Positions 61,601 to 64,000 of a stretch of DNA of 64,000 bases are shown here, in pieces. This stretch comes from Phorcus lineatus (lineage: Eukaryota; Mollusca; Gastropoda; Trochida; Trochidae). Made by a program: the position numbers and the translations under genes. How positions within the stretch are numbered: the first letter of the stretch is position 1; every line of letters begins with the position of its first letter. The DNA lies in assembly GCA_921293015.1 (NCBI GenBank), contig OV121092.1, positions 8,004,001 through 8,068,000 on the forward strand. Reading direction: 5' to 3'. The notes below the pieces were generated by a model. That model saw only the letters and a list, made by a program, of their open reading frames with translations, searched no databases and had not been told where the DNA came from.

Positions 61601-64000
61601 AATGTACATCACAATGTGTTCTATCGATTGAGCAAACAAATTTTCAGTCCTATTTTTCGTTTGGGCTCCAGATTCGAGCTTACACACGTACAAATAGCCG
61701 ATTTTGACCAAAAACGCGGAAAACGACTAAGTCGATACTATGCATAATGTTGTACCGAGCACGATAACTTTCTTAAAAATGCATATTTCTAAACCAAACT
61801 TTCATCAAATGTACATCACAATGTGTTCTATCGATTGAGCAAAACAAATTTTCAGTCCTATTTTTCGTTCGGGCTCCAGATTCGAGCTTAAACAGGTACA
61901 AATAGCCGATTTTGAACAAAAAAACGCGGAAAACGACTAAGTCGATAATATGCATAATGTTGTACCGAGCACGATAACTTATTTAAAAATGCATATTTCT
62001 AAACCAAACTTTCATCAAATGTACATCACAATGTGTTCTATCGATTGAGCAAAACAAATTTTCAGTCCTATTTTTCGTTCGGGCTCCAGATTCGAGCTTA
62101 AACAGGTACAAATAGCCGATTTTGACCAAAAACGCGGAAAACGACTAAGTCGATAATATGCATAATGTTGTACCGAGCACGATAACTTTCTTAAAAATGC
62201 ATATTTCTAAACCAAACTTTCATCAAATGTACATCACAATGTGTTCTATCGATTGAGCAAAACAAATTTTCAGTCCTATTTTTCGTTCGGGCTCCAGATT
62301 CGAGCTTAAACAGGTACAAATAGCCGATTTTGACCAAAAACGCGGAAAACGACTAAGTCGATAATATGCATAATGTTGTACCGAGCACGATAACTTTCTT
62401 AAAAATGCATATTTCTAAACCAAACTTTCATCAAATGTACATCACAATGTGTTCTATCGATTGAGCAAAACAAATTTTCAGTCCTAGTTTTCGTTCGGGC
62501 TCCAGATTCGAGCTTAAACAGGTACAAATAGCCGATTTTGACCAAAAACGCGGAAAACGACTAAGTCGATAATATGCATATTCTTGTACCGAGCACGATA
62601 ACTTTCTTAAAAATGCATATTTCTAAACCAAACTTTCATCAAATGTACATCACAATGTGTTCTATCGATTGAGCAAAACAAATTTTCAGTCCTATTTTTC
62701 GTTCGGGCTCCAGATTCGAGCTTAAACAGGTACAAATAGCCGATTTTGACCAAAAACGCGGAAAATGACTAAGTCGAAAACACGCATATTCTTGTACCGA
62801 GCACGATAACTTCGTTAAAAAAGCATATTTCTAAACCAAATTTTCATCAAATGTACATCACAATGTGTTCTATCGATTGAGCAAAACAAATTTTCAGTCC
62901 TATTTTTCGTTTGGGCTCCAGGTCCGAGCTTAAACAGGTACAAATAGCCGATTTTGATCAAAAACGCGGAAAACGGCTAAGTCGATAATATGCATAATGT
63001 TGTACCGAGCACGATAACTTTCTTAAAAATGCATATTTCTAAACCAAATTTTCATCAAATGTACATCACAATGTGTTCTATCGATTGAGCAAACAAATTT
63101 TCAGTCCTATTTTTCGTTTGGGCTCCAGATTCGAGCTTACACACGTACAAATAGCCGATTTTGACCAAAAACGCGGAAAACGACTAAGTCAATAATATGC
63201 ATAATGTTGTACCGAGCACGATAACTTTCTTAAAAATGCATATTTCTAAACCAAACTTTCATCAAATGTACATCACAATGTGTTCTATCGATTGAGCAAA
63301 ACAAATTTTCAGTCCTAGTTTTCGTTCGGGCTCCAGATTCGAGCTTAAACAGGTACAAATAGCCGATTTTGACCAAAAACGCGGAAAACGACTAAGTCGA
63401 TAATATGCATATTCTTGTACCGAGCACGATAACTTTCTTAAAAATGCATATTTCTAAACCAAACTTTCATCAAATGTACATCACAATGTGTTCTATCGAT
63501 TGAGCAAAACAAATTTTCATTCCTATTTTTCGTTCGGGCTCCAGATTCGAGCTTAAACAGGTACAAATAGCCGATTTTGACCAAAAACGCGGAAAATGAC
63601 TAAGTCGAAAACACGCATATTCTTGTACCGAGCACGATAACTTCGTTAAAAAAGCATATTTCTAAACCAAATTTTCATCAAATGTACATCACAATGTGTT
63701 CTATCGATTGAGCAAAACAAATTTTCAGTCCTATTTTTCGTTTGGGCTCCAGGTCCGAGCTTAAACAGGTACAAATAGCCGATTTTGATCAAAAACGCGG
63801 AAAACGGCTAAGTCGATAATATGCATAATGTTGTACCGAGCACGATAACTTTCTTAAAAATGCATATTTCTAAACCAAACTTTCATCAAATGTACATCAC
63901 AATGTGTTCTATCGATTGAGCAAACAAATTTTCAGTCCTATTTTTCGTTTGGGCTCCAGATTCGAGCTTACACACGTACAAATAGCCGATTTTGACCAAA
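58650..64000. repeat. 3120 bp satellite duplication (15-mer)
   Basis: The TTGAACAAAAAAACGCGG unit recurs at 58794 and 61914 (3120 bp). A private TTTTCATTCC change (G to T in the TTTTCAGTCC motif) recurs at 60400 and 63519. Intervening monomer order is mostly conserved. The first copy has a TTTCCAG unit near 59150 and a GAGGAAAAC unit at 59344 that the second copy lacks, so the copies have begun to diverge. Confidence 0.8.

Larger units (their letters stand above)
43655..64000. repeat. 208 bp satellite array, right segment
   Basis: About 98 monomers of the same satellite, same orientation and phase as the left segment, running off the window end. Nearly all belong to the second family. A recurrent ordered trimer is: an A/C hybrid with AATGACTAAGTCGAAAACACG and CTTCGTTAAAAAAGC; an AGGTCCGAG unit with AAAACGGCTAAG; and a 207 bp GAGCAAACAAAT unit. 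The CGGCTAAG marker is spaced 623 bp at 49873-50496-51119 and 52575-53198-53821. A short first-family stretch (C, D, A) reappears at about 56200-56830. A unit with AGTTTCGAGC (near 51480) and units with TTGAACAAAAAAACGCGG are local variants. No gene is present; minus-strand ORFs up to 107 codons are repeat artefacts. Confidence 0.97.

Overview
This window is eukaryotic and is almost entirely satellite DNA. About 54 of the 64 kb is a head-to-tail array of a ~208 bp AT-rich monomer. All copies lie in the same orientation: roughly 160 monomers at 1-33828 and about 98 at 43655-64000. There is no bacterial-style gene layout, and I found no intact protein gene. The organism is an animal. A tRNA-derived SINE at 36315-36633, ending in a GGCGTTAAAC-type body and a (CTCA)n tail, resembles elements I associate with marine molluscs, particularly gastropods. 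That taxonomic hint comes from memory and was not searched.

The satellite is organised into higher-order repeats (HORs). Monomers fall into recurring sequence classes: A, B, C, D and the variant classes of a second family. At 1-7701, 18104-19975 and 22472-27463 the dominant order is A-A-B-C-D, a pentamer of 1040 bp. Around it are longer amplified blocks: a 9-mer of 1872 bp, with copies also 4368 bp apart, marked by a shared private variant. The segments 7702-18103, 19976-22471 and 27464-33828 and the whole right array belong to a second family. This family has 207 and 209 bp monomers, a ~417 bp dimer zone near 15.2-17.5 kb, a ~623 bp trimer, and longer duplications of about 2.7, 2.9 and 3.12 kb. 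Such a layered array is typical of centromeric or pericentromeric heterochromatin; this is an inference.

A single 9826 bp block (33829-43654) interrupts the array and looks like one transposon insertion. It starts CACTG and ends CAGTG, is flanked by a 3 bp target duplication (ATT), and has imperfect 23 bp terminal inverted repeats. Both ends carry clusters of TTTCCTC/GAGGAAA and ATTAAAC/GTTTAAT motifs. This suggests a CACTA-like (EnSpm/CMC) element. It landed at the edge of a perfect 12 bp palindrome in the monomer, and the satellite resumes in exact phase on the other side. The interior is AT-rich. It holds a degraded 3' end of a non-LTR retrotransposon on the minus strand, split by the SINE with a perfect 12 bp target duplication. 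It also holds simple repeats, a short tandem duplication and several unrecognised short ORFs. No transposase was recognised, so the element is probably non-autonomous, decayed, or split by introns I cannot resolve.

The order of events that can be read is: satellite HOR formation, then capture of the 9.8 kb element. Separately, a LINE fragment was split by a SINE, either before or after that capture.
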